From: Rhodanobacter sp. A1T4
GTDB lineage: Bacteria; Pseudomonadota; Gammaproteobacteria; Xanthomonadales; Rhodanobacteraceae
DNA: 64,000 bases
Assembly: GCF_014207185.1 (NCBI RefSeq)
Contig: NZ_JACHCP010000002.1
Span: forward strand, 596,330 to 660,329
Reading direction: 5' to 3'
Shown: one piece after another, positions 54,186 through 63,236 of the stretch
Layout: the number at the start of each line of letters is the position of its first letter
Position numbering within the stretch: the stretch's first letter is position 1
Position numbers and translations under genes: made by a program
Notes under the pieces: model-generated
The model's database searches: none
Told to the model about the DNA's origin: nothing
Seen by the model: the letters and a program-made list of their open reading frames with translations, nothing else

Positions 54186-54585
54186 TCGGTTTTCTCCATG
54201 TAGCTGGGAATTGGAAAGCTCTGACCACGGACTCGGCAAGCACTATCTTGCCGTAAATGGCCAACGCGCCAAGCGTACAGCAGGATCATGTTCGTCCAAA
54301 GAAATGAACCAGTCCACACCTGTCATGGCGGCGCTCCTGACCAAGCATCGGCCACGCAGTCCTGGGTCAACTGTGCCGACATCTCACTCTTTACCTAATA
54401 TTTAATCGAAAACGAAGAGCACTTCTAAAAGCTCAAGCCTGCGTATTCTGCTGAAACCCGCCACCCGTTACGGCCGCAAACCCACCAGCTCTAATGCTTC
54501 CAAAGCGGCCACTTGTAATGCTTCAAACCCACCACGGACTTTGGTGTCCGTAGATTTGCCCCGATCAGAACGACCGCAAGGAACG
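54186..54585. other. Gene-free stretch
   Basis: These 400 bp hold no supported gene. A short direct repeat (TAATGCTTC, at about 54493 and 54515) lies near the end of the aldo-keto reductase gene. Nothing else stands out. Confidence 0.4.
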
Positions 54586-55572
54586 TTACCAAGCATAGGC
54601 CTTGGGCGCTTCTCCGCCCGGTCCTGGCCAGATCTTGTCGAGTTGCTCGAGCACGTCATCCGAAAGAACCACATCGACGGCGCGAAGGTTCTCCTTGAGC
54701 TGTTCAACCGTACGCGGACCGATGATGGGAGCGGTGACTGCCGGGTTACGCAGCAGCCACGCCAGCGCGACGTCCGAAGGCTTTTCTCCAATGTCACGGC
54801 AGAGCGACTCATAGGCTTCGAGCTGCGGCCTAAGTCGCTCGATTTGCTGCGTGACTTTTGGCTTTGCCCGCCGACCTTCTGCCGCCTTCCGCAACACTCC
54901 ACCCAGCAGGCCACCGCCGATTGGACTCCACGGTACAAGGCCAAGGCCGAAATGCCGACAGGCCGGAATGACCTCTAACTCAATAGTGCGTGCCGTCAAG
55001 TTGTAGAGACTTTGCTCAGATGCCAGCCCCATGAACGAACGCGCTATAGCCGTCGACTGAGCCGTAGCAATGTCCCAGCCAGCGAAGTTGCTGCTGCCAA
55101 CGTAGATGACTTTACCCTGTCGCACGAGCACCTCCATCGCCTGCCAGATCTCCTCCCAAGGCGTGCTGCGATCGATGTGGTGCATCTGGTACAGGTCGAT
55201 GTGGCCTGTCTGCAGCCGACGCAGGCTTTCCTCACAGGCTTTTCGGATGTGGTAAGCCGAGAGATGACGGTCATTCGGGCCAGTTTCCATCGGCTGATAG
55301 ACCTTTGTGGCAAGGACAATCCGCTCTCGACGACCGCCTTGAGCTAGCCATCGCCCGATATATTCTTCGGAAATCCCGTAGCCTTTCTCCATGTCTGGAG
55401 AATTGGGGCCGCCGTAGACATCCGCCGTATCAAAGTAGTTGATGCCAGCGTCCAGCGCCGCATCCATGATCTCAAAGCTCGTCGACTCGTTCGTCAATTC
55501 GCCAAAATTCATTGTGCCCAGGCAAAGCCGACTCACTTTCAGTCCGGTACGGCCAAGATGTTTGTAGTGCAT
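54586..55572 (-). CDS. Aldo/keto reductase
   Basis: A 328-residue NADPH-dependent aldo-keto reductase. The catalytic tetrad is visible: Asp48 and Tyr53 in YFDTADVYG, Lys90 in VLATK and His131 in LYQMHHID. The cofactor segment APIIGPRTVEQLKENLRAV is near the C-terminus. It would reduce aldehydes or ketones in the cytoplasm. It is the last gene in a minus-strand run of redox and stress genes (60013 down to 54586). The natural substrate is not evident. Confidence 0.92.
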   Translation of the reverse strand: MHYKHLGRTGLKVSRLCLGTMNFGELTNESTSFEIMDAALDAGINYFDTADVYGGPNSPDMEKGYGISEEYIGRWLAQGGRRERIVLATKVYQPMETGPNDRHLSAYHIRKACEESLRRLQTGHIDLYQMHHIDRSTPWEEIWQAMEVLVRQGKVIYVGSSNFAGWDIATAQSTAIARSFMGLASEQSLYNLTARTIELEVIPACRHFGLGLVPWSPIGGGLLGGVLRKAAEGRRAKPKVTQQIERLRPQLEAYESLCRDIGEKPSDVALAWLLRNPAVTAPIIGPRTVEQLKENLRAVDVVLSDDVLEQLDKIWPGPGGEAPKAYAW

Positions 55573-55644
55573 AGGTACCTGTCCTCGAAAGCTTGTCGCT
55601 TAGCTTAGAAACGGGTTATCACAATCCCTGTAGCGCTGGGTTGA

Positions 55645-56058
55645 TTAGGGCTTGGGAGATGGCCCGACCGAATATTCTTCGTCGGTAACCTTTTCAAGCC
55701 ATACAACGTTCACGCCATCCAGGGCCTCCTGGACCGCAATATGCGTCATCGATGTGCTTGGCGAAGCGCCGTGCCAGTGCTTGTGGCCTGGCGGACAGAT
55801 AAGGATGTCGCCCGCGTTGATCTCGACGATCGCGCCACCTTCGCACTGCGTCCAGCCCTTACCCGCGGTAACAAGTAACACCTGCCCCAAAGGATGGGTG
55901 TGCCACGCGGATCGAGCGCCCGGTTCGAACGTAACCGTAGCTCCCGTTATGCGCGCGTCACCCGCTCCCTTGAAGGGCGCGTCGATTCGCACGGTGCCCG
56001 TGAAGTAATCGCTCGGCCCCTTAGCGGACGGCACAGAGCCATTGCGGATGATGTCCAT
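55645..56058 (-). CDS. Cupin-domain protein (cytoplasmic)
   Basis: A 137-residue single-domain cupin. Metal-binding residues appear in [11 protein letters not shown] (motif 1) and KHWHGA (motif 2). ATG 56058 has AGGAG upstream; the longer frame to 56124 lacks support. It is similar throughout to the cupin at 59567 ([13 protein letters not shown] is shared), but without a signal peptide. Such small cupins sit with carboxymuconolactone-decarboxylase-like and SDR genes in many proteobacteria; a detoxification or isomerase role is possible but unproven. Confidence 0.87.
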   Translation of the reverse strand: MDIIRNGSVPSAKGPSDYFTGTVRIDAPFKGAGDARITGATVTFEPGARSAWHTHPLGQVLLVTAGKGWTQCEGGAIVEINAGDILICPPGHKHWHGASPSTSMTHIAVQEALDGVNVVWLEKVTDEEYSVGPSPKP

Positions 56059-56127
56059 AGTGTTCTCCTGCGAATGAAGGCGAAGCGCGGCGGCTACCCA
56101 AGTAGCTGCCGCGAAGCGAAACAATAA

Positions 56128-56886
56128 TCAGTGGGCGACGAACCCACCGTCGACGGGCAGAGCGACACCGAGAATGAGGCTAGCGGCAGGGCTGCAAAGC
56201 CAAAGCACAGCGGCAGCGACCTCTTCAGGACGGCCCATGCGGCCAATCGGCTGCTGCTTCAGGAATTCCTTCATCGCAGCGGGGTCAATCGCGTCCCCCA
56301 TGGGCGTGTCAATGCAACCAGGGCATACCGCATTCACGCGGATGCCCTTGGCAGCGTAGTCCAGGGCCGCCGCCTTGGTGATGCCGATAACGCCGTGCTT
56401 GCTGCCGTGATAAGCCGCACGCCCAGCAAGACCAACGAGACCGCCAAGCGACGAGCAGTTGACGATCGCGCCGCTTCCCTGCTTGCGCATTTGCAGGAGC
56501 TCATGCTTCATGCAGGTCCATACGCCGCGTAAATTGACGGCGTTGACCTGGTCGAAACCTTCGCCGGTTTCATCGGTGATGTCGCCCATGGGACCGAGGA
56601 TGCCCGCGTTGTTGTAGGCCATATCAAGGCGGCCAAACTCAGCGACTGTGCGCTCGACCATCGCGGCCGCCTGCGCTTCGTCAGTGACGTCGCATACGAT
56701 GGCGATGACTTTGTGACCCGCTTTCTCTAGCGTATCGGTGGCCGTCCGCAATGCGTCGACGTTGATGTCTGCCAGCGCAACGGCAGCTCCGGATTCCGCG
56801 AATGCCTTGGCCGCCGCGAAGCCCATGCCGGTGCTCGCGCCCGTGACGAGCGCAACTTGTCCGTTAAAGTCGTAGGTGGGATTCAT
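56128..56886 (-). CDS. Short-chain dehydrogenase/reductase
   Basis: A 252-residue classical SDR. The NAD(P) motif VTGASTGMG (residues 14-22), NNAG (92-95), and the catalytic Ser145/146, Tyr159 and Lys163 (YHGSK) are intact. An Asp at position 40 (LADINV) after beta-2 favours NAD(H). ATG 56886 is chosen with AAAGGAC upstream. It oxidises or reduces an alcohol/ketone; the substrate is unknown. It is part of the minus-strand redox run. Confidence 0.92.
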   Translation of the reverse strand: MNPTYDFNGQVALVTGASTGMGFAAAKAFAESGAAVALADINVDALRTATDTLEKAGHKVIAIVCDVTDEAQAAAMVERTVAEFGRLDMAYNNAGILGPMGDITDETGEGFDQVNAVNLRGVWTCMKHELLQMRKQGSGAIVNCSSLGGLVGLAGRAAYHGSKHGVIGITKAAALDYAAKGIRVNAVCPGCIDTPMGDAIDPAAMKEFLKQQPIGRMGRPEEVAAAVLWLCSPAASLILGVALPVDGGFVAH

Positions 56887-56993
56887 GTTTAAGTCCTTTG
56901 TAGATTTGGGGAAATTCATGTGCACGATCGTCCGCTTTTGGGTGGTCGGCCGCTGTCATATGTTCACGTTGGTACCGTTCGTTAGATTGCCGC

Positions 56994-57368
56994 TTAGCCA
57001 GCGGGGCGAATTCGTACGGTCGCGGACCGGCTTTCATTCCGGATCATCGGCGCGAGATAGGTGTGACCCGCATATTTCGCTTGATAGGCCGCATCGATCT
57101 GGTTGTTGAGCGCGTCCTGCACCAACTCGAAAGTCACGGGAAGGTCCATGTCTACGATGGTGATGCGGCCGGCACCCTGTGCGAGCGCCGCCTGGAACCA
57201 CCGCGAGGCGCGCCCGTGATAAGCACGCGCATAGAGCTCATCGCCGACGACAACCGACCAGATCCACGTCGGCGTTCCCGGTGTCGTACCGTCTTGCCGA
57301 AACGGCGCGACATGCAAATCGTCTGATTGTTTAATGCGTTCGAGTTGTTCGTGGCTCCAGGTATTCAT
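56994..57368 (-). CDS. DUF2255 family protein
   Basis: A 124-residue protein whose WIWSVVVGDELYARAYHGRA and SRWFQAALAQGAGRI segments match the DUF2255 pattern. No function is established for the family. ATG 57368 is used, with GAGG 7 nt upstream. It lies between the SDR and alcohol dehydrogenase genes on the same strand, and is probably co-transcribed. Confidence 0.8.
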   Translation of the reverse strand: MNTWSHEQLERIKQSDDLHVAPFRQDGTTPGTPTWIWSVVVGDELYARAYHGRASRWFQAALAQGAGRITIVDMDLPVTFELVQDALNNQIDAAYQAKYAGHTYLAPMIRNESRSATVRIRPAG

Positions 57369-57403
57369 TGCCAACCTCTGTGTTCTTATCGTTTATTTGC
57401 CTG

Positions 57404-58612
57404 TCAGCCGGCGCGCTTGGATGACGCGAAATCGATCACGTAGCGGTAGCGCACGCTTTTGTCGATCACGCCCTCGAAAGCTGTGTTGATCTCATCCGGC
57501 CGGATGAGCTGTACCTGGGCCTTGATGTTCCGCGCAGCGCAGTAATCGACCACCTCCTGTGTTTCGGCAATGCCGCCGATAATCGATCCGGCCAGTGCGC
57601 GCCGGCCTATCGCTAGGTGCAGGCCGTTGACTTCTTTCAATGGCTCCATGGCACCGACGTTCACCAGCGTACCGTTCAACTTCAGCAGGTCGATGAAAGC
57701 CTGCATCGGATAGCCGTTAGGTACGGTCGAGATGATCAGATCGAACTTGCCAGCGTGTGCCTTCATGGCCGCGGCATCCGTGGAGAGCACCGCATCCGTT
57801 GCGCCTAGACGCTTGGCATCCCCGAGTTTCGATGATGTGGTCGTAAACACGGTGACCTCGGCATGGCGGGCCGCAGCAAGTTGCACGGCCACATGGCCAA
57901 GTCCGCCCATGCCCACGACTCCCACGCGCTGACCACGTTCGAGTTTCCAGTGCTGCATCGGCGAGAAGGTCGTGACACCTGCGCAGAGCAATGGCGCCAT
58001 GGCGGCAAGGTCCGCACCCGGGGGGATGCGGATGACAAAATGATCCTTAACGACAACGCGGTCCGAATACCCACCGAAGGTGTAGCCACCGGTATGCGCA
58101 TCCGGCGAGCCATACGTCTGAGTCATGCCCTTTTCGCAGTACTGCTCTAGATCGTCCTGACAAGGCTCACACACGCCGCAGGAGTCCACGATGCAGCCCA
58201 CGCCGCCGATGTCGCCTACCTGAAACTTGGTGACTTCGGTACCGACGGCAATGACACGCCCGACAATTTCGTGGCCGGGCACGCACGGGTACTGCGTCGG
58301 CCCCCATTCACCACGAACAGTGTGGATGTCGGAGTGACACACGCCGCAGTACAGAATGTCCAGGAGGACGTCGCGTGGACCGACTGCACGTCGTGAGATC
58401 GTAAGTGATCCTAGCGGCGCAGTCGCACTTTTCGCGCCCACAGCGCGTACGTTCTGTGCGGCGGCCGCCGAGGGGTCATTTCGTATGCCGCCACGATTGC
58501 CACTGGAGGCTGCCATGGCGCCCAGCATGGGGGCTGCCATCAATCCGGCGCCCGCCTTGAGCACCCTGCGCCGGCCGGCGACCGATTTTTCTTCCGTATA
58601 GGTTTGTGTCAT
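57404..58612 (-). CDS. Zinc-dependent alcohol dehydrogenase with Tat-like signal
   Basis: A 402-residue medium-chain alcohol dehydrogenase of the YahK/cinnamyl-alcohol type. Catalytic zinc ligands Cys92 (CGVCHSD) and His114 (PGHE), four structural-zinc cysteines (145, 148, 151, 159) and the nucleotide motif VGMGGLGHVAV are present. Unusually, the enzyme begins with about 60 extra residues, including GRRRVLKAGAGLMAAPMLGA, a good twin-arginine signal. This suggests export with bound cofactor, or a remnant leader that is not used. It reduces aldehydes or oxidises alcohols. It heads the lower part of the minus-strand redox run. Confidence 0.9.
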   Translation of the reverse strand: MTQTYTEEKSVAGRRRVLKAGAGLMAAPMLGAMAASSGNRGGIRNDPSAAAAQNVRAVGAKSATAPLGSLTISRRAVGPRDVLLDILYCGVCHSDIHTVRGEWGPTQYPCVPGHEIVGRVIAVGTEVTKFQVGDIGGVGCIVDSCGVCEPCQDDLEQYCEKGMTQTYGSPDAHTGGYTFGGYSDRVVVKDHFVIRIPPGADLAAMAPLLCAGVTTFSPMQHWKLERGQRVGVVGMGGLGHVAVQLAAARHAEVTVFTTTSSKLGDAKRLGATDAVLSTDAAAMKAHAGKFDLIISTVPNGYPMQAFIDLLKLNGTLVNVGAMEPLKEVNGLHLAIGRRALAGSIIGGIAETQEVVDYCAARNIKAQVQLIRPDEINTAFEGVIDKSVRYRYVIDFASSKRAG

Positions 58613-58708
58613 TTCATGGTCCTTTGGTGCAACTTGAGAATTTCATGGCGCCCCGCGCGTCGCGTCGCACTCCTTGAGAGCACGGGCCAATGTCATTGGC
58701 GTTTTTAC

Positions 58709-59497
58709 TCAGCCGGGACGTTTGGCGAGCACATCTTTTACGACCGGGATAGCCGAGAAGACATTCGGCCAGCCCGCGTAGAATTCGAGATGCGTCAACA
58801 CCTCACCGACCTGCGCCTTCGTCAGGCCGTTGTCCATCGCCCGATTTAGGTGGTAAGGGATTTGCGCAACCTGGCCGTTGGCGATCAGGGCACTGACGGT
58901 AACGAGGCTACGGTCGCGGGGCGCAAGCCCGGGGCGCAGCCATAAGTTGTGGAAAACCACTTCGCTGGTGTAGTGGACGACGCCAGGAGAGATCGCGCCT
59001 GCGTTCTCCTGCACAGCGCTCGCGCGTAAGGCCTCAGCCTTCTCGTCGATCGGCATGAGGTCCGGTTCAGCCGGTGGCAACTGCGCGGCCGTCACGCCGC
59101 GATCGTGGAATACATCCTTGGCGACGGCCACCGCAGCCGTAGCATTTGCCCACCCTGCGTAGAACGCGAGATGCGTGATGATTTCCGACAGCTCAGCCGG
59201 CGTCACCCCGTTGTCGAGCGCACGATTGAAATAAAATGGCATTTCGATGACCTGGTTTCTCGCGATCAGCGCAGCAATGGTCACCACGCTGCGATCTCTT
59301 GGGCTAAGGCCAGGGCGCGACCACAACTCGCCAAGAAGGGTGGTCTCGGTGTAGCGGGCTAGCGCGGGCGACACCGCGCGCGTCTCATCGAGCGTCGGGG
59401 CGACGATCGGTGCGCGCGCTGGCGGTAGGGTCGATGCACTGCTTATCGACACGTGCAGTAGCGGAATGATGGCAAGTCCAAGAATTGAATAGCGCAT
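58709..59497 (-). CDS. Exported double carboxymuconolactone-decarboxylase-like protein
   Basis: A 262-residue protein with a signal peptide (MRYSILGLAIIPLLHVSISS) and two tandem CMD/AhpD-like domains. The repeats align clearly: LWSRPGLSPRDRSVVTIAAL with LWLRPGLAPRDRSLVTVSAL, and EIITHLAFYAGWANA with EVLTHLEFYAGWPNV. The CxxC of AhpD peroxidases is absent, so it is not an AhpD-type reductase. It lies between the alcohol dehydrogenase and an exported cupin. Confidence 0.88.
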   Translation of the reverse strand: MRYSILGLAIIPLLHVSISSASTLPPARAPIVAPTLDETRAVSPALARYTETTLLGELWSRPGLSPRDRSVVTIAALIARNQVIEMPFYFNRALDNGVTPAELSEIITHLAFYAGWANATAAVAVAKDVFHDRGVTAAQLPPAEPDLMPIDEKAEALRASAVQENAGAISPGVVHYTSEVVFHNLWLRPGLAPRDRSLVTVSALIANGQVAQIPYHLNRAMDNGLTKAQVGEVLTHLEFYAGWPNVFSAIPVVKDVLAKRPG

Positions 59498-59566
59498 AGT
59501 GATTTCCGGCGAAGTAAAGGGAGTGCCCCGCTAGCGGGTGTAGTCGGCGTCGGAGACTTTTTCCAT

Positions 59567-60013
59567 TCAGGTCACATTTCGGCCGTCGACCGTTTCTTGG
59601 GCGGCGAGCTGCGTCATGGCGGTGGTCGCGGTCGCGCCGTGCCAGTGCTTCACCCCCGGAGGCGTCCAGATAACGTCTCCCGCATGAACGGTCTGACGTG
59701 GATGACCTTCTTGCTGCACCCAGCCAGTGCCGCCCACGATGACCAGCAATTGCCCTAGAGGATGCGTATGCCAGGCGGATCGAGCGCCCGGCTCGAAGGT
59801 GACGTATCCGGCCGACAGTCGGGATGGTGCACGCGGTTGGAGAAGGACCGGGTCAATGCGCGCCGCACCGGTGAAGTTGCTCGCGGGACCGACGATGGAC
59901 GGCTGGCTTCCCGTGGGCACGATGACTATGTCGCTACCCGACGCGCCTGTCGCGGTCATCGGTACGAGGGCCAGCGAAAGCCAAGCCGTAAACACCAAAT
60001 AGTTTCTTTCCAC
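59567..60013 (-). CDS. Exported cupin-domain protein
   Basis: A 148-residue cupin with a signal peptide ([20 protein letters not shown]). It shows the same metal-binding motifs as the cupin at 55645: [11 protein letters not shown] and KHWHGA. The start is GTG with GGAGAA upstream. It is probably a paralogue specialised for the periplasm, next to the exported CMD-like protein. No substrate is known. Confidence 0.87.
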   Translation of the reverse strand: MERNYLVFTAWLSLALVPMTATGASGSDIVIVPTGSQPSIVGPASNFTGAARIDPVLLQPRAPSRLSAGYVTFEPGARSAWHTHPLGQLLVIVGGTGWVQQEGHPRQTVHAGDVIWTPPGVKHWHGATATTAMTQLAAQETVDGRNVT

Positions 60014-60470
60014 CGCCGTTTCTCCGTCCGTCGCTCGCGAATCGTTCGACGTGGGACCACCGTCCCGTATTCGTCGCTGTGATGCAGGACTACTGTTTTA
60101 CGCGCTTACATTCGATTGATTAAGACCATTTAATTGCTTGGACCTATGAATTAAATTCATGACTAGACAGGGGCAGTAAGTATCCCCCGGCAAAGCCGGG
60201 GGCTTTAACGATTGCTGGCCCCTCAAAGGGGCCTTTTCGCAATCGAGAATCAAGTGCTCGCCATTCAACCCTTGATGCACCGGCTTCACCATTCCAAGCC
60301 AGAATTTGCCTTCGATTCGATATCTGCGCTTGAACTACCTCAATGCCGACAGCTACTTCTTTAAACGTCAAACTGCTACTGCCACCCCGGCAGAGCCGGG
60401 GGAACTCCCGATTGGTTTAGGAAGTAGCATTCGCGGCCAGCGCCTCATGTGAGGTCAGAAGAGAGCCCGC
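60014..60470. other. Gene-free region with structured, hairpin-bounded element
   Basis: No gene is supported. It holds three GC-rich hairpins (60184-60202, 60209-60245, 60385-60401). The first and last share CCCCGGC-ARA-GCCGGGG and lie exactly 200 bp apart. Open minus-strand frames across the hairpins have no recognisable protein. The 3' part should contain the promoter of the MFS gene at 60471. Confidence 0.5.
60184..60401. repeat. Candidate small hairpin-ended element (IS200/IS605-like or MITE)
   Basis: The left hairpin CCCCCGGC-AAA-GCCGGGGG and right hairpin CCCCGGC-AGA-GCCGGGG bracket 183 bp. Just inside the left one is a two-tier stem: CGATTGC/GCAATCG outside and GGCCCCT/AGGGGCC inside. 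This layout is reminiscent of the subterminal hairpins of IS200/IS605-family ends, but no transposase is present. The identification is tentative. Confidence 0.4.
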
Positions 60471-61730
60471 ATGCCGTCCTCGCCGCTCGCAAGAGCCCCA
60501 AGACCACGCAGTGAAGCCGTCCGCGATTACTGGATGTTGGCCGTGACGAGTCTGCTCATGGCATTCGCGTCCATCTCGACGGACCTTTATTTGCCCGCCA
60601 TGCCGACTATGGTGCGAGATCTGGGCGTCACGCCTGGCGTGGCCGCCATGACGGTCTCGACCTACCTGATCGGATTCAGTGCGGGACAGCTAATTTGGGG
60701 TCCTCTGAGCGATCGCTTTGGTCGACGCGCGCCCATTCTCGCCGGGCTGTTGGTGTTTATCCTGGGATCGGCCGGCTGCGCTCTGGCAGGCTCGGGTACC
60801 GCCATTGTTTGCTCGCGAGCCATCCAGGCGATCGGGGCGTGCGCAAGTGTGGTGCTTGCCCGGGCCATGGTGCGCGACCGATTCGCAGGGGTACGTGGCG
60901 CGCAGGTCATGTCGTCCCTGATGACGGTCATGGCTATCGCGCCGCTGCTTGGTCCCTCCATCGGAAGCCTCGTGCTCGAAGTCACCGGGTCATGGCGAGC
61001 GATCTTTTGGCTTTTGGTTGCGACGGGAATAGCTACCGCCTGCGCGGTGTGGACTCTTCCGGAGACGCTGCCCACGGCGCGCCGCTGTAATGCGGGATTG
61101 TTGACGGCGTTCCTGCAGTACAAGCAGCTTATGCTGCAACCGCGGCTGCTAGCTTTTGCAGGTGCGCTGGGTTTCTTCTACGCGGGTACGTTCGCCTATA
61201 TCGCAGCCTCACCCTTCATATATATCGAGTATTTTCGCCTCGCACCATCGAGGTACGCGCTCATCTTCTCTGCCGGAGTCGCCGGCCTCATGGTGGCCAA
61301 CCTCGTTAACCGGCGACTGGTGCCACGCATCGGCGCCGTTCGACTGCTGCGCGCTGGTGCGATCGGTGCAGGTGTAGCCGGCGGGGTGATGCTGATAGCC
61401 GTCACGCTTCGCATCGGTGGGCTCTGGGGTGTGTTTGTGCCGGCGATCGCATTCGTGGCCGCTACAGGATTTATCGTGGCTAACGGCGTCACCGCAGCAC
61501 TCGAAGATCTGCCAACGGGCACGGGAGCTGCGTCAGCATTGTTAGGAGCCATCCAGTATGGCGGCGGGGTTCTCGGCGCTGCTGTCGTGGGCGCTCTGTC
61601 AGACAAAGCACCCTTTCCCGTCGCTGCGGTCGTCGCCGTGACAGGGGCGGGATGCGTCGCGTGTGCCTTCGCTATAACACTGCACGGTCCTTCCCAGCGG
61701 GAAGCAGATGTTGCGACAGCGCAGTCATAG
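60471..61730 (+). CDS. Bcr/CflA-family drug exporter
   Basis: A 419-residue, 12-helix MFS protein of the Bcr/CflA (DHA1) family. STDLYLPAMPTMVRDLGVTP in the first helix/loop, WGPLSDRFGRRAPIL (motif A) and RAIQAIGACASVVLARAMVR (motif C region) are diagnostic. It exports drugs or metabolites with proton antiport. It is divergent from the redox run. ATG 60471 is preceded by AGAGAG. Confidence 0.9.
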   Translation: MPSSPLARAPRPRSEAVRDYWMLAVTSLLMAFASISTDLYLPAMPTMVRDLGVTPGVAAMTVSTYLIGFSAGQLIWGPLSDRFGRRAPILAGLLVFILGSAGCALAGSGTAIVCSRAIQAIGACASVVLARAMVRDRFAGVRGAQVMSSLMTVMAIAPLLGPSIGSLVLEVTGSWRAIFWLLVATGIATACAVWTLPETLPTARRCNAGLLTAFLQYKQLMLQPRLLAFAGALGFFYAGTFAYIAASPFIYIEYFRLAPSRYALIFSAGVAGLMVANLVNRRLVPRIGAVRLLRAGAIGAGVAGGVMLIAVTLRIGGLWGVFVPAIAFVAATGFIVANGVTAALEDLPTGTGAASALLGAIQYGGGVLGAAVVGALSDKAPFPVAAVVAVTGAGCVACAFAITLHGPSQREADVATAQS

Positions 61731-61764
61731 CCGGTTGCGCTAGGCCCGTTAATGAATTCAGTTC

Positions 61765-61980
61765 ATGCTGAGGAAAGGCATGGGCGACTCCACGCCCGGT
61801 GAGTATTTTCCTACCCCTGCGCTAACGATTGCCCGCAGCCTAATTATTTTGGGAGGACTAGTCGGGGACAACTTACGCACGAACGAGCCGTCGGGTGTCG
61901 TGCCGACAATCGATGCGCGCACGGGCGCCCTGGTTTGGGCGCGGGACATCGTGATGGCCTTTGCGCTGCCGAAGAAATAG
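61765..61980 (+). pseudogene. Remnant of a membrane PQQ-dependent dehydrogenase
   Basis: A 71-residue frame. GGLVGDNLRTNEPSGVV followed by DARTGALVWARD matches an internal blade of membrane glucose/quinate-type PQQ dehydrogenases (family pattern: DN-x-T-x-EPSGVIRAFD-x-TGxLVW). It then jumps to VMAFALPKK, which resembles the family's C-terminal YIVAYALP. About 300-400 residues between these two pieces and the whole N-terminal membrane part are absent. The fragment is therefore a pseudogene with an internal deletion. Confidence 0.65.
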
Positions 61981-62033
61981 TGAGTCCAGAGCTAGCCAGC
62001 AGTGCGACATTGTCCAGGTAGGTAGCACCCGCG

Positions 62034-62927
62034 CTACTTGCGATACCGCAAAGCATCCACGACAAGACGAAGGGCCGGCGACGACTGTCGCCGGCTCGGA
62101 TAATAGGCGTGGAGGCCCGGCCAAACAGGCGACCAGTCTTGCAGCACGTATTGCAGGTGACCGGCCTTTACGTGCGGCTCGGCCAGGTCTTCCGGGATAA
62201 ATGCGAGCCCAAATCCGGCAACCACTGCTTCAACGACCTGGACAATTCCGTTGAAGCTCACTTGCCCATCGACGCGTACTTGTACCTCGCTCTTTCCCTT
62301 TTCCAACTGCCAGGCATAAAGACCGCCATAGGACGCCAGGTAAAGGTTTATACAGCGAAAACCCAGCAGGTCCTGCGGGGTGCGCGGCCGGCTTTTGCCC
62401 TTCAAATACTGTGGCGCTCCGACAACCGTCATACGTATATCCGGCCCGATCCGCACCGCGATCATATCCTTGGCGACCTGATCGCCGTAGCGAATACCCA
62501 GATCGAAGCGTTGCGCGACGATGTCTGTCAGCCCGTGGTCAATGATCGTCTCCACCTTTAGATCGGGATAGGCGGGCAGAAGCTCTTGGAGTTTTGGCCA
62601 GATGACTGTGTGGAACGCGTAATCCGCCGTTGTGATGCGGAGGGTGCCGCTAAGTTTTCCGCGTAACCCTTTGACGGCTACCACTTCGGCATCGATTTCT
62701 TCGAAGTGCGGGGTAATCGATGCAATTAATCGGTCGCCCGCTTCCGTGGGCGTCACGCTACGCGTGCTGCGATTCAATAGACGAACGTCCAGTCTCGTCT
62801 CGAGTAACCGGATCGCATGGCTGAGCGCGGACTGTGAAATACCTAGCTGGGCGGCAGCCTTGGTGAAGCTTTGTTCGCGCGCTACCGCCAAAAACGCAAG
62901 TAGGTCACCATAGTTTTCACGCGCCAT
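62034..62927 (-). CDS. LysR-family transcriptional regulator
   Basis: A 297-residue LysR regulator. The helix-turn-helix lies near the N-terminus (SFTKAAAQLGISQSALSHAI, then LETRLDVRLLNRSTRSVTPT), and the effector domain follows (LRITTADYAFHTVIWPKLQE, FDLGIRYGDQVAKDMIAVRI). ATG 62927 (MARENYGD) is used; the frame is open to 62966. It lies in the same segment as the redox run and exporter, so it may control them, which is an inference. It overlaps nothing and follows the PQQ remnant convergently. Confidence 0.9.
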   Translation of the reverse strand: MARENYGDLLAFLAVAREQSFTKAAAQLGISQSALSHAIRLLETRLDVRLLNRSTRSVTPTEAGDRLIASITPHFEEIDAEVVAVKGLRGKLSGTLRITTADYAFHTVIWPKLQELLPAYPDLKVETIIDHGLTDIVAQRFDLGIRYGDQVAKDMIAVRIGPDIRMTVVGAPQYLKGKSRPRTPQDLLGFRCINLYLASYGGLYAWQLEKGKSEVQVRVDGQVSFNGIVQVVEAVVAGFGLAFIPEDLAEPHVKAGHLQYVLQDWSPVWPGLHAYYPSRRQSSPALRLVVDALRYRK

Positions 62928-63236
62928 TGATGAATCTCGCTCATGCAATCGTCGCCACTCTACCATCGGCAGTCGGACACCTATCGCATCTGGCGACAGT
63001 CATGCCGTGCGAGCGCAGCGAGTCCAAGGGTGAATCACACGACGTGTTCGAGGCAAAAAAAACGGCCTATGTTGATAGGCCGCTTCGAAAATGCTCGGGG
63101 TCGACTTCCGCTTTACAGAAATGTCTGCCGAGCGTGTTTTCAACAACTAATCAGAACGTAGCTCGGTAAGACGCCGCTCATCACCTCGTCCTGATAGGTT
63201 TGTGCACCAGGGGACCCGTGTCTGATCGATCGTCGA
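62928..63236. other. Gene-free stretch before the autotransporter end
   Basis: About 309 bp without a supported gene. It contains the promoter side of the LysR gene and, at 63055-63082, a terminator for the minus-strand autotransporter. Nothing else was recognised. Confidence 0.45.
63055..63082 (-). terminator. Rho-independent terminator
   Basis: CGGCCTAT and ATAGGCCG form an 8-bp stem with a GTTG loop. On the minus strand it is followed by eight T residues. It lies about 155 bp downstream of the autotransporter stop. Confidence 0.8.
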
